Below, piece after piece: positions 28,665 to 36,198 of a DNA stretch of 64,000 nucleotides. The first letter of the stretch is position 1; each line of letters opens with the position of its first letter. Source of the stretch: Leifsonia aquatica H1aii. GTDB taxonomy: Bacteria > Actinomycetota > Actinomycetes > Actinomycetales > Microbacteriaceae. The position numbers and the translations under genes are program-made. Location of the stretch: assembly GCF_000633535.1 (NCBI RefSeq), contig NZ_AYMR01000004.1:111556-175555 (forward strand), read 5' to 3'. A model generated the notes under the pieces. It worked only from the letters and a program-made list of their open reading frames with translations, was not told where the DNA came from and ran no database searches.

Positions 28665-28973
28665 CTACTTGATGCCGGTGATCTTGACGCGCGTGAGCTC
28701 CTGGCGGTGGCCCTGACGCTTCTTGTAACCGGTCTTGTTCTTGAACTTCTGGATGACGATCTTCGGACCGCGCAGGTCGCCGAGGACCTCCGCCGTGACC
28801 TTCACCTTGGCGAGGGACTTGGCGTCCGAGGTGATCTTGTCACCGTCGACAAGCAGCACGGCAGCCAGCTCGACGTTGCCGTCCTTGTCGGCCTTGATGC
28901 GGTCCATCGTGACGATGGTCCCGATCTCGACCTTCTCCTGCCGGCCACCGGCGCGCACAACTGCGTAAACCAC
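28665..28973 (-). CDS. rplU: Ribosomal protein bL21
   Basis: A 102-residue bL21 protein of the 50S subunit: [17 protein letters not shown] at the start, [22 protein letters not shown] near the end. Two in-frame GTG codons compete. GTG 28973 gives MVYAVV, matches the family start and lies nine bases after AAAGG. GTG 28979 would leave only three bases, so I chose 28973. A consensus promoter lies about 170 bp upstream and a hairpin sits just before the ribosome site. It is the first gene of the ribosomal/obgE/proline operon. Confidence 0.95.
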   Translation of the reverse strand: MVYAVVRAGGRQEKVEIGTIVTMDRIKADKDGNVELAAVLLVDGDKITSDAKSLAKVKVTAEVLGDLRGPKIVIQKFKNKTGYKKRQGHRQELTRVKITGIK

Positions 28974-28988
28974 TCTCACGTACCTTTT

Positions 28989-29010
28989 CGTCGGGGAACA
29001 GTTCCCGACG
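28989..29010 (-). promoter_or_regulatory. Hairpin immediately upstream of the rplU ribosome site
   Basis: In the rplU leader, CGTCGGG and CCCGACG form a stem, extended by an AA/TT pair past one bulged base and closed by a short loop, a few bases before the AAAGG site. Autogenous leaders controlled by bL21 are known in other bacteria. This hairpin is only a candidate for such control, since no match to a described structure can be tested by eye. Confidence 0.35.
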
Positions 29011-29146
29011 ACCTGACGGCCCGGACCTGGTCCTACTCTTACTGTTCTTGGAAGTCACTGGCGAGCTCGACGCCCCGGGGACCGGGGACGGCTCTCAGAA
29101 AACCATGGTGGAGAGAAGGGCGACGCCCTACACACACCAGCGGTCA

Positions 29147-29175
29147 ACTTTACCTGAGGCCACGCTTCACGTCAA
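29147..29175 (-). promoter_or_regulatory. Promoter of the rplU operon
   Basis: On the minus strand TTGACG (29170-29175) and TAAAGT (29147-29152) are separated by exactly 17 bases, close to the sigma-70-type consensus. Transcription would start near 29140, giving a leader of about 167 nt before rplU. It is the best vegetative promoter I could see in the window, fitting strong ribosomal-protein expression. Confidence 0.7.
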
Positions 29176-29225
29176 TTCAACGCGGGGGCTCCAGGACCGT
29201 GCGGCACCGTCGATGGCGCCGTTCC

Positions 29226-29231
29226 TACAAT
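29226..29231 (+). promoter_or_regulatory. -10 element of a leaderless gene (DUF4031)
   Basis: TACAAT ends six bases before the ATG at 29238, so the transcript should begin at or next to the start codon. There is no ribosome site upstream of that ATG, in agreement with a leaderless message. No good -35 is visible. Confidence 0.55.
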
Positions 29232-29237
29232 CATTCT

Positions 29238-29513
29238 ATGACGGTCTTGATCGATCCCCCGGCATGGCCCGCGCACGGCATGTTGTGGTCGCATCTCGTC
29301 AGCGACGCGTCGCTCGACGAGCTGCACGCCTTCGCGGCCGCCCACGACGTCCCCGCACGCGCGTTCGACCAGGACCACTACGACGTGCCCGAACGCCGCT
29401 ACGACGCGCTGGTGGCCGCTGGGGCCGTCGCCGTCCCCGGCAAGGAGCTCGTCACGCGGCTGATCGCCAGCGGTTTGCGCGTGAAAGCACGCGACCGCGT
29501 GCGGAGGCACTGA
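29238..29513 (+). CDS. DUF4031 domain protein
   Basis: A 91-residue protein. VLIDPPAWPAHGMLWSHLVSD opens it, followed by LDELHAFAAAHDVPARAFDQDHYDVPERRYD, read in parts, which is the DUF4031 domain with conserved His/Asp residues. The function of the family is unknown. The message looks leaderless. The last codons and stop lie in one arm of a perfect 19-bp inverted repeat (29490-29543), which probably ends transcription between this gene and the convergent rne. Confidence 0.8.
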   Translation: MTVLIDPPAWPAHGMLWSHLVSDASLDELHAFAAAHDVPARAFDQDHYDVPERRYDALVAAGAVAVPGKELVTRLIASGLRVKARDRVRRH

Positions 29514-29543
29514 CACGGGTCGGCGCCTCCGCACGCGGTCGCG
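29490..29543. terminator. Perfect 19-bp inverted repeat between DUF4031 gene and rne
   Basis: Arms 29490-29508 and 29525-29543 are exact reverse complements (CGCGACCGCGTGCGGAGGC and its partner), with a 16-nt loop that contains the TGA of the DUF4031 gene. The stem is long and GC-only-rich, with no U tract, as often seen for actinobacterial bidirectional terminators. The length and perfection are more than a terminator needs. Confidence 0.55.
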
Positions 29544-29552
29544 GACGCTCGG

Positions 29553-29600
29553 TGCGCAGGAACGGACTCGTCCTCGTTGCGCAGGAACGGACTAGTCCTC
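29553..29600. repeat. 25-bp period direct repeat over the rne stop codon
   Basis: TGCGCAGGAACGGACT-N-GTCCTC occurs at 29553-29575 and again at 29578-29600, with one difference in 23 bases. The second copy holds the last codons and the TAG of rne on the minus strand. The first copy lies just past the stop, so the 3' end of the gene was duplicated downstream. Confidence 0.75.
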
Positions 29601-32192
29601 CTTCGGCGCGATCTCGCCGCCGGCGATGACCGCCGTGCTGGCCCGACGGCTGCGGCTGCGGCCCTGGCCCGGCTCCTTCGGCTGCGGCAGCGAGTCGAGG
29701 ACCGACCCGAGCAGCTGCTCGGTCTCCTCGGCGGAGGGGCGCACGGCCGGCGCGGCCGGCTCGTGCGGCGCCGGGAGGTCGAGCAGCGGGAGGAGCGCGG
29801 ACGCATCGTCCGCAGCGGTGTCGGCGACGGCCGTGACGGGCTCGACGGCCTCCACGGTCGCGGCCTCGACGATCGCCTCGGCGGCGGCAGACTCGGCCGC
29901 GATGGCGTCGCTCGACTCCGCGGCGGCCGTGGTGTCGGTAGTGGCCTCCTGCTCGGCGGATGCCGCGCCCTTGCCCTTGCGACGACGCTTCTTGGGCGCC
30001 GGAGCGGCCTCGGGAGCCGCAGGGGCGGCCTCCGCGTCCTGCGCGTGCGGGTGGATCGTCGACGCCGCGATCTGCGCGAGCGCGTTCTTCGCGTCGTCGG
30101 TGATCGCGTGCGTCCCCCCGTTGCCGGAGTGCGCGGGTGAGTTCGCCGGGGCCGATGCGCCGGATCCTCCCCCGTTTCCGCCGCGACCGCGACGGCGCTC
30201 GTTCTGCGGGGCCTGCTGCTGCGGCTGGCGGTGCTTCACGACCGGGTCGTGATGCACGACGACGCCGCGGCCGGCGCAGACCTCGCAGACCTCGCTGAAG
30301 GTCTCCAGCAGGCCGAGGCCGAGCTTCTTGCGGGTCATCTGCACGAGGCCGAGCGACGTGACCTCGGCGACCTGGTGCTTGGTGCGGTCGCGGCTGAGGC
30401 ACTCGATCAGACGGCGCAGCACGAGGTCGCGGTTCGACTCCAGCACCATGTCGATGAAGTCCACGACGATGATGCCGCCGATGTCGCGCAGACGCAGCTG
30501 GCGGACGATCTCCTCCGCGGCCTCGAGGTTGTTCTTGGTGACCGTCTCCTCCAGGTTGCCGCCGGAGCCGACGAACTTGCCGGTGTTGACGTCCACGACC
30601 GTCATCGCCTCGGTGCGGTCGATGACCAGCGAGCCGCCGGAAGGCAGCCAGACCTTGCGCTCCAGCGCCTTCTCGATCTGCTCCGTGATGCGGTGCTCGT
30701 CGAACGCGTCGCGCTCGCCCGTGTACGCCTCGACGCGGTCGAGGAGATCGGGGGCGACCTGGCGGAGATAGTTCTCGATCGTCTGACGCGCCTCGTCGCC
30801 CGCGATCACGAGCTTCTGGAAGTCCTCGTTGAAGACGTCGCGGATGATCTTGATGAGCAGGTCGGGCTCGCTGTGCAGCAGCGCGGGGGCCTGCTGCTTC
30901 TCGACCTGCTTGCTGATGTCGGCCCACTGCGCGGTGAGGCGGTAGACGTCGAGCGTCAGCTGCTCCTCGGTGGCGCCCTCGGCGGCGGTGCGCACGATGA
31001 CGCCCGCGCTCTCCGGGAGAACCTCCTTGAGGATCTTCTTCAAGCGAGCGCGCTCGGTGTCGGGCAGTTTGCGGCTGATGCCGTTCATGGAGCCGTTCGG
31101 CACGTACACGAGGTAGCGGCCGGGCAGCGAGATCTGGCTCGTCAGACGGGCGCCCTTGTGACCCACCGGGTCCTTGGTGACCTGGACGAGCACGCGGTCG
31201 CCCGGCTTCAGGGCGAGCTCGATGCGGCGCGGCTGGTTGCCGGTCTCGACGGCGTCCCAGTCGACCTCGCCGGAGTAGAGCACGGCGTTGCGGCCGCGCC
31301 CGATGTCGACGAACGCGGCCTCCATGCTCGGGAGCACGTTCTGCACGCGGCCGAGGTAGACGTTGCCGATCAGCGACGCCTCCTGCGAGCGGGCGACGTA
31401 GTGCTCGACGAGCACCTTGTCCTCGAGGACGCCGATCTGGATGCGGCCGCTCTTCTCGCGGACGATCATCTGGCGATCGACAGACTCGCGGCGGGCGAGG
31501 AACTCGGCCTCCGTGATGACGGGGCGGCGGCGACCGGCGTCGCGGCCGTCGCGACGGCGCTGCTTCTTGGCCTCGAGCCGGGTGGAACCCTTGACCTTCT
31601 GCGGCTCGGTGATGAGCTCGGGCTCACGCGGCGTGCGCACCTTGACGACCGTGTTCGCGGGGTCGTTGGCGCCCTCGCGACCACTCTCGCCCGCGCGGCG
31701 GCGCGAGCGGCGGCGGACTCCCCCGGCGGGCTCCTCGTCGTCGTCGTTCCCACCAGGAAGGGGCGGGAGCGGCACGATGTCGGGCGCCTGGAAGAGCAGC
31801 GTCGTCGGCGGGAGCCCGGGGACACCCGGAAGGTCGGCGTCCTGGTCGCCGAGCGGCTCCGGCAGGGCCGGCGGCTCGTGCGCGCCACGCTCCGCCACGG
31901 CGACGGCGACCGTCGCGGTCTCCGACGCAGCGCGCGCAGGCGCGGCCGCGGTCGTCTCGTCGGACGTCGTCATGTCAGAGGCGGTCGCGGCGGGGCCGGC
32001 CGGCGCGCTCGCGGCGGCGACCGGAGAGGTCACCGGCTCGGGGGCCCCGTCCGGAGCCGCCGTGGCTGCCTGCTGCACCGGGGAATCGGTGGTGCGCTTC
32101 ACCGCGCGGCGCGCTCCGAAGAGCCCCTTGCGCTTGCGCCCTCCCGTCTCCGTGTCGTTGCCATTGCTGTCGATATTCTCGTTTTCCACCAT
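29592..32192 (-). CDS. rne: Ribonuclease E/G
   Basis: An 866-residue RNase E/G. The N-terminal 250 residues are a disordered, acidic and Arg-rich extension typical of actinobacteria. An S1 domain follows (GNVYLGRVQNVLPSMEAAFVDIG), then 5'-sensor and DNase-I-like parts with VVDVNTGKFVG and GGIIVVDFIDM, which provide the catalytic Asp residues. The Zn-link is CEVCAGRGV. A C-terminal disordered Ala/Glu-rich region ends the protein. It cleaves single-stranded AU-rich RNA and matures rRNA. The ATG at 32192 has GAGGAG upstream and a leader of about 225 nt. The end of the gene overlaps a direct repeat. Confidence 0.93.
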   Translation of the reverse strand: MVENENIDSNGNDTETGGRKRKGLFGARRAVKRTTDSPVQQAATAAPDGAPEPVTSPVAAASAPAGPAATASDMTTSDETTAAAPARAASETATVAVAVAERGAHEPPALPEPLGDQDADLPGVPGLPPTTLLFQAPDIVPLPPLPGGNDDDEEPAGGVRRRSRRRAGESGREGANDPANTVVKVRTPREPELITEPQKVKGSTRLEAKKQRRRDGRDAGRRRPVITEAEFLARRESVDRQMIVREKSGRIQIGVLEDKVLVEHYVARSQEASLIGNVYLGRVQNVLPSMEAAFVDIGRGRNAVLYSGEVDWDAVETGNQPRRIELALKPGDRVLVQVTKDPVGHKGARLTSQISLPGRYLVYVPNGSMNGISRKLPDTERARLKKILKEVLPESAGVIVRTAAEGATEEQLTLDVYRLTAQWADISKQVEKQQAPALLHSEPDLLIKIIRDVFNEDFQKLVIAGDEARQTIENYLRQVAPDLLDRVEAYTGERDAFDEHRITEQIEKALERKVWLPSGGSLVIDRTEAMTVVDVNTGKFVGSGGNLEETVTKNNLEAAEEIVRQLRLRDIGGIIVVDFIDMVLESNRDLVLRRLIECLSRDRTKHQVAEVTSLGLVQMTRKKLGLGLLETFSEVCEVCAGRGVVVHHDPVVKHRQPQQQAPQNERRRGRGGNGGGSGASAPANSPAHSGNGGTHAITDDAKNALAQIAASTIHPHAQDAEAAPAAPEAAPAPKKRRRKGKGAASAEQEATTDTTAAAESSDAIAAESAAAEAIVEAATVEAVEPVTAVADTAADDASALLPLLDLPAPHEPAAPAVRPSAEETEQLLGSVLDSLPQPKEPGQGRSRSRRASTAVIAGGEIAPKED

Positions 32193-32495
32193 CGCTGGTG
32201 CACTCCTCGACCGGCCGCGGTTCCCCGCTCGCCGGGTACTCTCCGTCGGAGCCGACACGCGGCCTGCCCCGTAATCCTTGCTCGGACGCGGCCGACTCGT
32301 GGCGCGGCGCACATCCGGCTCTGTCATCGTCGGCCGCTCGGCCGACGCCCACCGGGCGCCAGGGGCGCCCTCAAGCCTTCTATTCGTCTGTCTCCGGCGG
32401 GGCCGGATCGACATCCAGAGACGATTATCGCATGATGCGCGATCGGATGCCGGTGCTCCCAGGACCACCCGCGTGGCGCATGCCATAATCCGAGA
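32193..32495. promoter_or_regulatory. Divergent rne / VKOR promoter region with structured rne leader
   Basis: This 303-bp gap holds two promoters. For rne, GATAAT (minus strand, 32424-32429) preceded by TGC is an extended -10, placing the start near 32417 and giving a leader of about 225 nt. The leader holds GC-rich hairpins, for example CGTCGGCCG-2 nt-CGGCCGACG (32328-32347). E. coli rne has a long leader used for autoregulation, and this may be parallel. For the plus-strand gene, CATAAT (32484-32489) lies six bases before the GTG start. Confidence 0.5.
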
Positions 32496-33113
32496 GTGTC
32501 TGAACCTGCCGTCGCGGCGCCCTACCGCCGCCCGACCGTCCTCGCGATCTTCCTGATCGTCGCCGGTGTCGTGGGCCTCTGGGCCGCGTTCATGCTGACG
32601 GTGGACAAGTTCCACCTGCTCGAGCACCCCGACGCCCAGCTCTCCTGCAACTTCAACGTGCTGGTCGGCTGTTCCAAGAACCTGAACTCGTGGCAGGGTT
32701 CGCTGCTCGGCTTCCCGAACCCGGTTCTGGGGCTCGGCGGCTGGACGGCGACCATCGCGGTCGGGGTCGGCCTGTTCGCCGTCCGCGGCCGCTTCGCCCG
32801 CTGGTACTGGATCGCCTTCAACGTGGGCGTCGCCCTCGCACTCGCACTCGTGATCTTCCTGATCACCCAGTCGCTCACGGTGCTGAACGTGCTGTGCCCC
32901 TGGTGCATGGTGACCTGGCTGGTCACCATCCCGACCTTCTGGGCGGTGACCCTCTACAACCTCAAGGAGGGTCACATCCCATCGTCGGCCCGGGCGCGTC
33001 GCTTCTTCGGCGCGGCCTACAGCTGGGTGCCGCTGATCACCATCGTGTGCTACGCGATCGTCGCCATCCTGGCGCAGATCCAGCTGGACTGGATCCACCG
33101 CGCCTTCATCTGA
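32496..33113 (+). CDS. Vitamin K epoxide reductase (VKOR) family protein
   Basis: A 205-residue protein with five membrane helices. The redox centre CPWC sits in LNVLCPWCMVTW (about residue 130), and the two loop cysteines are in LSCNFNVLVGCSKN (about 50-63). In actinobacteria VKOR replaces DsbB: it reoxidises an exported DsbA-like protein and passes electrons to menaquinone, driving disulfide formation outside the cytoplasm. No DsbA gene is adjacent. The GTG start has no ribosome site, but CATAAT lies six bases before it, so translation is probably leaderless. Confidence 0.92.
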   Translation: MSEPAVAAPYRRPTVLAIFLIVAGVVGLWAAFMLTVDKFHLLEHPDAQLSCNFNVLVGCSKNLNSWQGSLLGFPNPVLGLGGWTATIAVGVGLFAVRGRFARWYWIAFNVGVALALALVIFLITQSLTVLNVLCPWCMVTWLVTIPTFWAVTLYNLKEGHIPSSARARRFFGAAYSWVPLITIVCYAIVAILAQIQLDWIHRAFI

Positions 33114-33136
33114 GACTCGCGTTTCGGAGAGTCGCG

Positions 33137-33158
33137 CGGCGTCCCGCTTCGGACGCCG
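33137..33158 (+). terminator. Hairpin terminator after the VKOR gene
   Basis: CGGCGTCC (33137-33144) pairs with GGACGCCG (33151-33158) around a 6-nt loop, 24 bp after the VKOR stop and just before the convergent SDR stop. No U tract follows, so the call rests on position and stem strength. Confidence 0.5.
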
Positions 33159-33166
33159 ACCCGACG

Positions 33167-33925
33167 TCAGTGGACGGAGAACCCGCCGTCCACGGCGATC
33201 GACTGCCCGGTGACGTAGGCGGAGCCCGGACCGGCGAGGAAGACGGCGGCCCCGGCGAAGTCGTCGGGTCGACCGTTGCGTCCGACCAGGGTGCGCGCCG
33301 CCAGCCGCTCGACCGTCTCGGGGTCCGCGCTGAGCCGGCGGTTCAGCGGGGTCTGCACGAATCCGGGGATGAGCACGTTGGCGGTGACCCCGTCCGCCGA
33401 CCAGGCCTCGGCCTGGGAGCGGGCGAGCGCCTCCAGCGCCGCCTTCGAGACACCGTAGGCGCCACTCGAAGCGAACGGCCGGTGCGCCTGCTGGGAGCTG
33501 ATGTGGATGAGGCGGCCGTAGCCTCGGACGGCCATGCCGGGTGCGAGGCGCTGCCCCAGGATGAAGGGGGCGTCCAGGTTGACCGCCATCGTGGCGTCCC
33601 ACGTGGCTTCGTCCAGCTCCGGCATCGGCGGCCGCAGATTGATGCCGGCCGAGTTGACGAGGACATCGACGTCACCGACGGCATCGGCCAGGGCGTGGGC
33701 CCCGCCACGGGTCGAGAGATCGGCCCGCACGCCGTCCGCAGAACCTCCACGCGAGCGGATCCGCTCCACGGTCGACTCGATCGGTGCGGCGGTCCGTGCG
33801 GCGACGAGCACGTGCGCGCCGGCCCCCGCGAGGGCCACGGCGATGGCGTGGCCGATCCCCGAGCTGCCGCCGGTGACCAGCGCGGTCCGGCCATCGAGGC
33901 CGAAGAGCTGCTGCAGGTCCGTCAC
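33167..33925 (-). CDS. Short-chain dehydrogenase/reductase (SDR)
   Basis: A 252-residue classical SDR. TGGSSGIGHA (NAD(P)-binding, residues 18-27), NSAG (about 90), the catalytic Ser of HISSQQAH, and YGVSK (Tyr/Lys, about 155-159). The C-terminal TGQSIAVDGGFSVH is the usual ending. AARTAAPIE after strand 2 has an Arg that suggests NADP. Closest in pattern to gluconate 5-dehydrogenase or 3-oxoacyl reductases, but the substrate is not readable. It stands alone, convergent with the VKOR gene and followed upstream by ndk on the same strand. Confidence 0.88.
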   Translation of the reverse strand: MTDLQQLFGLDGRTALVTGGSSGIGHAIAVALAGAGAHVLVAARTAAPIESTVERIRSRGGSADGVRADLSTRGGAHALADAVGDVDVLVNSAGINLRPPMPELDEATWDATMAVNLDAPFILGQRLAPGMAVRGYGRLIHISSQQAHRPFASSGAYGVSKAALEALARSQAEAWSADGVTANVLIPGFVQTPLNRRLSADPETVERLAARTLVGRNGRPDDFAGAAVFLAGPGSAYVTGQSIAVDGGFSVH

Positions 33926-33949
33926 GGGTCCTCCTCCCGGATGCGGTGA

Positions 33950-33978
33950 TCGCGGCCCTGGGGGCCCCGGGGCCGCGA
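33950..33978 (-). terminator. Terminator of the ileS-folC-ndk operon
   Basis: TCGCGGCCC (33950-33958) and GGGCCGCGA (33970-33978) form a perfect 9-bp stem, and the loop itself contains GGGGCCCC. It lies 20 bp past the ndk stop. No U tract follows on the minus strand, so it is called by position and stem. Confidence 0.55.
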
Positions 33979-33998
33979 CGACCGTTGGAATGTGCGGC

Positions 33999-34421
33999 TC
34001 AGCCGAACCAGAGCGCGAGTTCGCGCTGCGCGGACTCGGGCGAGTCGGAGCCGTGCACGAGGTTCTGCTGCACTTTGAGCCCCCAGTCGCGGGCGAGGTC
34101 CCCGCGGATCGTCCCGGGGGCGGCCGTGGTCGGATCCGTCGTCCCGGCGAGCGAGCGGAAACCCTCGATCACGCGGTTGCCGGCGACGCGGAGCGCGACG
34201 ATCGGGCCCGACTCCATGAACTCGACCAGCGGCTCGTAGAACGGCTTGCCCTCGTGCTCCTCGTAGTGCTTCGCGAGCAGCTCGCGGTCGGCCTGCAGCA
34301 TCCGGATGTCCACGAGCGAGTAGCCCTTGGCCTCGATGCGGCGCAGGATCTCGCCGGTCAGGCTGCGGGCGACCCCGTCGGGCTTGACGAGGACGAGGGT
34401 CTCTTCGACGGCGGTGGTCAT
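33999..34421 (-). CDS. ndk: Nucleoside diphosphate kinase
   Basis: A 140-residue Ndk. ETLVLVKPDGVARSL begins it, FRSLAGTTDPTTAAPGTIRGDL carries the nucleotide-binding residues, and NLVHGSDSPESAQREL holds the active-site His that carries the phosphate. It balances NTP and dNTP pools. The ATG overlaps the stop of the DUF4233 gene (ATGA). It ends the ileS-folC-DUF4233-ndk operon. Confidence 0.97.
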   Translation of the reverse strand: MTTAVEETLVLVKPDGVARSLTGEILRRIEAKGYSLVDIRMLQADRELLAKHYEEHEGKPFYEPLVEFMESGPIVALRVAGNRVIEGFRSLAGTTDPTTAAPGTIRGDLARDWGLKVQQNLVHGSDSPESAQRELALWFG

Positions 34422-34825
34422 GGGTTCTCCGTTCCGTTGTGGGCCGTGGCGGCCCGTTGGTTGCGGTCGATGCGGGCGGCGGCGATCATGCAGTAGGTCC
34501 ACATGGCCGTGAAGATCGCCCCCACGATGAAGAAGGCGGGCACCAGGAAGCCGGCGGCGACGACCGTCAGCTGCACGATCCAGCCGAGCACGACGCCGAT
34601 CGGCCAGCGCAGGGTGCCGACCGCCAGGATCATGAGCACGATGACGGCTGCTCCCCCGCCGAGTGCGACCGCCGGCGGCAGGGCTCCGAGCCCGAACAGC
34701 ACGAGCGCGCCGAGGAACACGATCACGAGTTCGAAGGCGAGCAGGATGGAGCCCAGGCTCTCGCGAAGGCTCCGCCTGCGGCGGGCGCGAGGCGCCGGTG
34801 CAGGGGTGGGCGCATCGTCGCTCAC
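34418..34825 (-). CDS. DUF4233-type membrane protein
   Basis: A 135-residue protein with a disordered Pro/Arg start and four predicted membrane helices (LLAFELVIVFLGALVLFGLG first, WIVQLTVVAAGFLVPAFFIVG third, each read in part). Genes of this DUF4233 kind lie between folC and ndk in many actinobacteria, and their function is unknown. The GTG at 34825 overlaps the folC stop (GTGA), and its own stop overlaps ndk (ATGA), so it belongs to one coupled operon. Confidence 0.8.
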   Translation of the reverse strand: MSDDAPTPAPAPRARRRRSLRESLGSILLAFELVIVFLGALVLFGLGALPPAVALGGGAAVIVLMILAVGTLRWPIGVVLGWIVQLTVVAAGFLVPAFFIVGAIFTAMWTYCMIAAARIDRNQRAATAHNGTENP

Positions 34826-36198
34826 GCGCCGGACCCCTTCCACTCCTGCTCCTCGGCATACGCCATGGCAGCGCCGACGAGGACGATGGAGCCCGTGACG
34901 ACGACCGCGCGCCGGCCGGCATCGCCCGCCCACTCGCGGGCCGATTCGAGAGCGTCCACGGCATCCGTGTAGACGATCGTCGCCTCGTCGCCGACCTCGT
35001 CGCGCACGATGTCGCCGAGCTCCTCGGCCTCCAGGGCGCGCTCGCTCGCCGGCTCGGTCACGTAGAACTGCGTCGCGACCGGTGCGAGAGCGCGCACGAT
35101 GCCGCGGGTGTCCTTGTCGGCGAGGGCGCCGAGCACGAAGGTGAGCTTGTCGAAGTCGAAGTAGCGCCGCAGGGCGTCGGCGAGCGACGCCGCACCCGCC
35201 GGGTTGTGCGCCGCGTCGACCAGGATGGTCGGTTCGATCCCGATCAGCTGCAGCCGGCCGGGCGACGTGGCGGTGGCGAAGCCCTCCTCGACGAGATCGG
35301 CCTTCAGCGGCTGCGATCCCCGGCCGAGGAACGTCTCGACCGCGGCGACGGCCACGGCGGCGTTCTGCGCCTGATGGTCGCCGTACAGCGGCAGGAAGAC
35401 GTCCTCATAGGTCGCGGCGCGACCGCGGACGGTCACCAGCTGGCCGCCGACGGCGACACTGGTCGATGCCACGTCGAAGTCGCGCGGCTGCAGCGCCAGG
35501 CTGGACTCGGTCAGGGCCGCAGCCTCCCGCAGCACGTCGAGCGCCTCCGGAGACTGGGCGGAGGTGACCACATCGGCGGACGGCTTGATGATGCCCGACT
35601 TGGTGCGCGCGATCTCCTCGATCGTGTCGCCCAGGGCCCGGGTGTGGTCCAGCGAGATCGGCGTGAACACGGCCACCTGGCCGTCGCCGACGTTCGTGGA
35701 GTCCCACTCGCCGCCCATGCCGACCTCGATCACCGCGACGTCGACGGGAGAGTCGGCGAAGACCGCGTAGGCCAGGGCCGTCAGCGCCTCGAAGAAGGTG
35801 AGCGGAGCCTTGCCCTGCTCCTCCAGCTCGGCGTCGACGATCTCGAGGTACGGGCGCACGTCGTCCCAGTTGCGGACGAGCTCCTCGTCGGAGATCGGCT
35901 GGCCGTCGATCACGATGCGTTCGTTGAAGCGCACGAGGTGCGGGCTCGTGAGAAGCCCCGTGCGCAGCCCGTAGGCGCGCAGGAGGCTCTCCACGATGCG
36001 GCTGGTCGACGTCTTGCCGTTGGTGCCGGTGATGTGGACGATCGGATAGGCGCGCTGCGGGTCGCCCAGCAGCTCCACCGCACGACGCGTGGCGTCGAGC
36101 CGGCGCTCGGGGGCACCCTCTCCGACCCGGGCGAGCAGTGCCTGGTAGACCGCTTCGGCCTGGTCGCGCCAGTCGTCCGCGGGAATCTCGTCGCTCAT
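34822..36198 (-). CDS. folC: Folylpolyglutamate / dihydrofolate synthase FolC
   Basis: A 458-residue Mur-ligase-family enzyme. P-loop [12 protein letters not shown] (about residue 55), [11 protein letters not shown] (folate-binding loop), [12 protein letters not shown], then [20 protein letters not shown] with the conserved Lys, and DAAHNPAG in the C-terminal domain. It adds glutamate to dihydropteroate and further glutamates to folates. Its ATG overlaps the ileS stop (ATGA), which puts it under the ileS T-box at the transcript level. Full length. Confidence 0.95.
   Translation of the reverse strand: MSDEIPADDWRDQAEAVYQALLARVGEGAPERRLDATRRAVELLGDPQRAYPIVHITGTNGKTSTSRIVESLLRAYGLRTGLLTSPHLVRFNERIVIDGQPISDEELVRNWDDVRPYLEIVDAELEEQGKAPLTFFEALTALAYAVFADSPVDVAVIEVGMGGEWDSTNVGDGQVAVFTPISLDHTRALGDTIEEIARTKSGIIKPSADVVTSAQSPEALDVLREAAALTESSLALQPRDFDVASTSVAVGGQLVTVRGRAATYEDVFLPLYGDHQAQNAAVAVAAVETFLGRGSQPLKADLVEEGFATATSPGRLQLIGIEPTILVDAAHNPAGAASLADALRRYFDFDKLTFVLGALADKDTRGIVRALAPVATQFYVTEPASERALEAEELGDIVRDEVGDEATIVYTDAVDALESAREWAGDAGRRAVVVTGSIVLVGAAMAYAEEQEWKGSGA

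Noticed and set aside
32193..33602. N-terminal extension of the rne frame up to 33602
   Set aside because: The added stretch lies antisense to VKOR and part of the SDR gene. ATG 32192 with GAGGAG gives the normal start.
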